From assembly GCA_031396835.1 (NCBI GenBank), contig JANNLO010000096.1, positions 1-15,682 of the forward strand: DNA of 15,682 nucleotides, given 5' to 3'. The DNA comes from Snowella sp031396835. Lineage in GTDB: Bacteria > Cyanobacteriota > Cyanobacteriia > Cyanobacteriales > Microcystaceae. A program made the translations under genes and the position numbers. The notes below the pieces were generated by a model that searched no databases, was not told the origin of the DNA, and saw nothing but the letters and a program-made list of their open reading frames with translations. Below are positions 14,037 to 15,682 of this stretch, piece by piece. Position 1 is the first letter of the stretch; every line of letters begins with the position of its first letter.

Positions 14037-15263
14037 TTATTTCAAATAAACAAATTGACCATTTTTACCATCTGCATCAACCTTCATTTGGGCAACATAA
14101 AAATCTTTTTGGTTGACTTCCCCCGTAGGAGAAAAGGAAATAATACCAATAGGAGTATCATAAGTTCCTGTTAGTAATTGTTTATTTAAATCAGTACGTA
14201 ATTGTTCCAAAGAGAGATTTTTTATGGGTGATTTTTTATCTAAAGCTTGCAAGGCTTCCACATAAACTTGGACTGCTGAAAATGCTTGCGCGCTAAATTG
14301 CGGTGGTTGTTTTTTATATTGATTAAAATAAGCCGTGCGAAAGTTTTCATTTACCGCATTTTTGTGGTCAGGACTATAAGCTTGGGCAACTAAAACTCCA
14401 TTACACTGCTCTTTACAGACACTAAAAATATTAGAACTATTTAAACCATTGCCGCCAATAATTAAACCTTTATAGCCTAATTCTCGTAGTTGCCGAACTA
14501 AATTTCCGCCATCAGATGCCAGTCCAGAAATAATAATTAAATCGGGTTTGAGATTCAAAGCACTCGTTATCTGGGTTTGAAAATCTGTATCGGTAGTTTG
14601 AAATTTTTGCACAGTCACAAGTTCTAAACCTTGATCTTTAACTGTTTTTTGAAATACCTCAGTTTCGGATTTATTAAAAGCATCATTTTGAGCAAAGAAC
14701 ACCGCTACTCTTTTAATTTGAGGATTAATTTTTAAAGCCGCTTTAACAGAATTAGGAGCAACAATTGTCACAGGAGCAGAAACTCGCGCCACATAATCTC
14801 CAATGTCGGGAATTCCTTTAGCAGTATTAGAAGCGGCAATTACAGGAACTTTCGCCCGTTCAGCCACAGGATCAGCACTAAAAGCCTGTTGAGAAAGAGT
14901 CGGCCCCACAATTCCTGCCACCTTATTTTGCGTGATTAGGGTTTGAAAAGCGTTGATAGCACCTGCTTCGTCACCGCCCGTATCTTGTAAAACTAATCGA
15001 ATGGGAGTTCCGTTGATGCCACCTTTGTCATTAAAGTATTTTTCCGCAATTTTGCTACCTGCAACGCCTTCTTGTCCTAAAAGTGCGACATTACTGGTTT
15101 GAGCAAGGGCAATGCCGATGGGGATTCCGTCATTATTGGTGGCAGTAGAAATAGTTTCATTTTTCGGACTATTAGCAACTGTTGGCGTGTTTTGACTACA
15201 GGCAGTGAGGAATAAGACTGAGGCCGCTAAAAAGCTAGATCCGATAATAACAAAGTTTTTCAT
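14037..15263 (-). CDS. natB: Amino-acid ABC transporter substrate-binding lipoprotein (NatB-like)
   Basis: The 408-residue precursor has a lipoprotein signal peptide ending in the lipobox LTAC (Cys22), so it should be anchored to the membrane and face the periplasm. Residues about 45-400 form a type-1 periplasmic binding domain of the LivJ/Peripla_BP_6 type, with IGIALAQTSNVALLGQEGV, FNDKGGINGTPI, KVAGIVGPTLSQQAF and GNGLNSSNIFS. A probable disulfide joins the two Cys residues in SVCKEQC. Overall it resembles NatB, the cyanobacterial neutral amino-acid binding protein, and it would feed the livHMGF-encoded permease, although the mannosyltransferase gene lies between. The symbol is by resemblance; another amide or amino-acid ligand is possible. 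Confidence 0.82.
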   Translation of the reverse strand: MKNFVIIGSSFLAASVLFLTACSQNTPTVANSPKNETISTATNNDGIPIGIALAQTSNVALLGQEGVAGSKIAEKYFNDKGGINGTPIRLVLQDTGGDEAGAINAFQTLITQNKVAGIVGPTLSQQAFSADPVAERAKVPVIAASNTAKGIPDIGDYVARVSAPVTIVAPNSVKAALKINPQIKRVAVFFAQNDAFNKSETEVFQKTVKDQGLELVTVQKFQTTDTDFQTQITSALNLKPDLIIISGLASDGGNLVRQLRELGYKGLIIGGNGLNSSNIFSVCKEQCNGVLVAQAYSPDHKNAVNENFRTAYFNQYKKQPPQFSAQAFSAVQVYVEALQALDKKSPIKNLSLEQLRTDLNKQLLTGTYDTPIGIISFSPTGEVNQKDFYVAQMKVDADGKNGQFVYLK

Positions 15264-15430
15264 ATAAAATTGGCTTATTAAATGCTTTAGGATTGATTTT
15301 ACAGCATCATTAGCCTTTTTTTACGATGATCGCGCTTTTAACACAGGGCAATCCAAGAGAAATTGCAACAAAAAAAGGAAATGGAGTTGTAAGTACATCA
15401 AGCTTAAGTCGTACCTTTAAGTGTTTAAAA

Positions 15431-15598
15431 TTAAAACATAAAAAGCGTTAGTAGCGACTGAGCAAGGAAGAGAACGGGTTCAAAAATTGCGGTATGAATT
15501 TCGGAATTGGCTCGATAGCGAACATGAAAATGAGGAGGATTATGGTCATTATAATTAACAGTAATAATAATTCCAAAGAAACGACTAATTTCAGGCAG
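15431..15598 (-). pseudogene. DUF4160 gene that has lost its ATG
   Basis: The minus strand encodes PEISRFFGIIITVNYNDH followed by NPPHFHVRYR, a clear match to the start of small DUF4160 proteins, which usually begin MPxISRFxGI. The codon before PEISRF is CTG instead of ATG, and an in-frame TAA lies two codons further up. After about residue 38 the sequence stops resembling the family and ends at 55 codons, so a frameshift or truncation is likely. DUF4160 genes often pair with DUF2442 genes; none is seen here. Confidence 0.6.
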
Positions 15599-15643
15599 AC
15601 TTTAAGATTTTATTCATTGGGAGTTTTCAATAATAGCAATCTC

Positions 15644-15682
15644 TTATTCAGTAAGTCCGTAAAGTTCATAAACTAGGCGATC
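15644..15682 (-). CDS. C-terminal end of a restriction-modification-like methylase (partial)
   Basis: The last codons read DRLVYELYGLTE and then TAA. This ending (LVYxLYGLTEEEI) is common at the C-terminus of Eco57I-like restriction-modification methylases and related specificity proteins. Directly after the TAA the same frame continues EIAIIENSQ and then TGA at 15614-15616, which is how the family normally ends. The TAA therefore looks like a GAA-to-TAA change that removes about 10 residues. The rest of the gene lies beyond the right edge. Confidence 0.45.
   Translation of the reverse strand, partial: DRLVYELYGLTE

Noticed and set aside
15443..15556. Plus-strand reading frame opposite the DUF4160 remnant, rich in charged residues
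   Set aside because: It has no start codon, is preceded by a stop two codons upstream, and overlaps the strong DUF4160 match on the other strand.
15494..15676. 60-codon plus-strand ORF at the right edge
   Set aside because: It is Asn/Ile-rich low-complexity sequence and lies opposite both recognisable minus-strand gene remnants.

Overview
The window looks cyanobacterial. The palindrome GCGATCGC, the HIP1 repeat typical of many cyanobacterial genomes, recurs throughout (for example at 1556-1563, 6094-6101 and 7811-7818). The DNA is AT-rich, and several gene types fit the group: a DUF3102 protein, a PIG-V-like mannosyltransferase and a NatB-like amino-acid binding protein. Nearly all genes lie on the minus strand, so transcription runs right to left. 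The one clear plus-strand gene is the mannosyltransferase.

Region 1 (1-5228, minus strand) is an accessory cluster headed by an ECF-type sigma factor (4617-5228). Below it come a two-helix small membrane protein, a 24-codon ORF, a 190-residue protein of unknown family, a propeller-like protein, an Ntn-type linear-amide hydrolase and the start of a secreted protein that runs off the left edge. Related leader sequences, about 40 to 90 bp long, precede four of these ORFs. The two best copies hold the same GAAAC-N16-GTCAAA arrangement about 55 nt before a start codon, and a diverged copy of their core precedes the membrane-protein gene. A 35-bp perfect repeat and matching start codons suggest that part of the cluster arose by tandem duplication with later loss. 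The sigma factor may drive these genes as a small regulon. That is an inference, and it is the best candidate here for an undescribed system.

Region 2 (5507-8739, minus strand) is a partition module: parB, parA and a DUF3102 protein whose C-terminal half looks like a decayed DNA methyltransferase. An 18-bp perfect palindrome lies between the DUF3102 gene and parA and is a candidate partition site or operator. Such a cassette occurs on plasmids and chromosomes, so the replicon cannot be decided from this window.

Region 3 (8740-9113) is mobile-element debris: an N-terminal scrap of an IS1-like transposase beside a 113-bp element with short terminal inverted repeats.

Region 4 (9114-15263) encodes a complete branched-chain or neutral amino-acid ABC importer: two ATPases, two permeases and a lipoprotein binding protein. 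A plus-strand mannosyltransferase gene separates the binding-protein gene from the permease and ATPase genes. Two adjacent perfect palindromes lie in the divergent promoter region between that gene and livH.

Region 5 (15264-15682) is degraded accessory DNA: a DUF4160 gene that has lost its ATG, and the last codons of a gene resembling the C-terminus of restriction-modification methylases, apparently cut short by a stop codon. No tRNA, rRNA or CRISPR array was seen.
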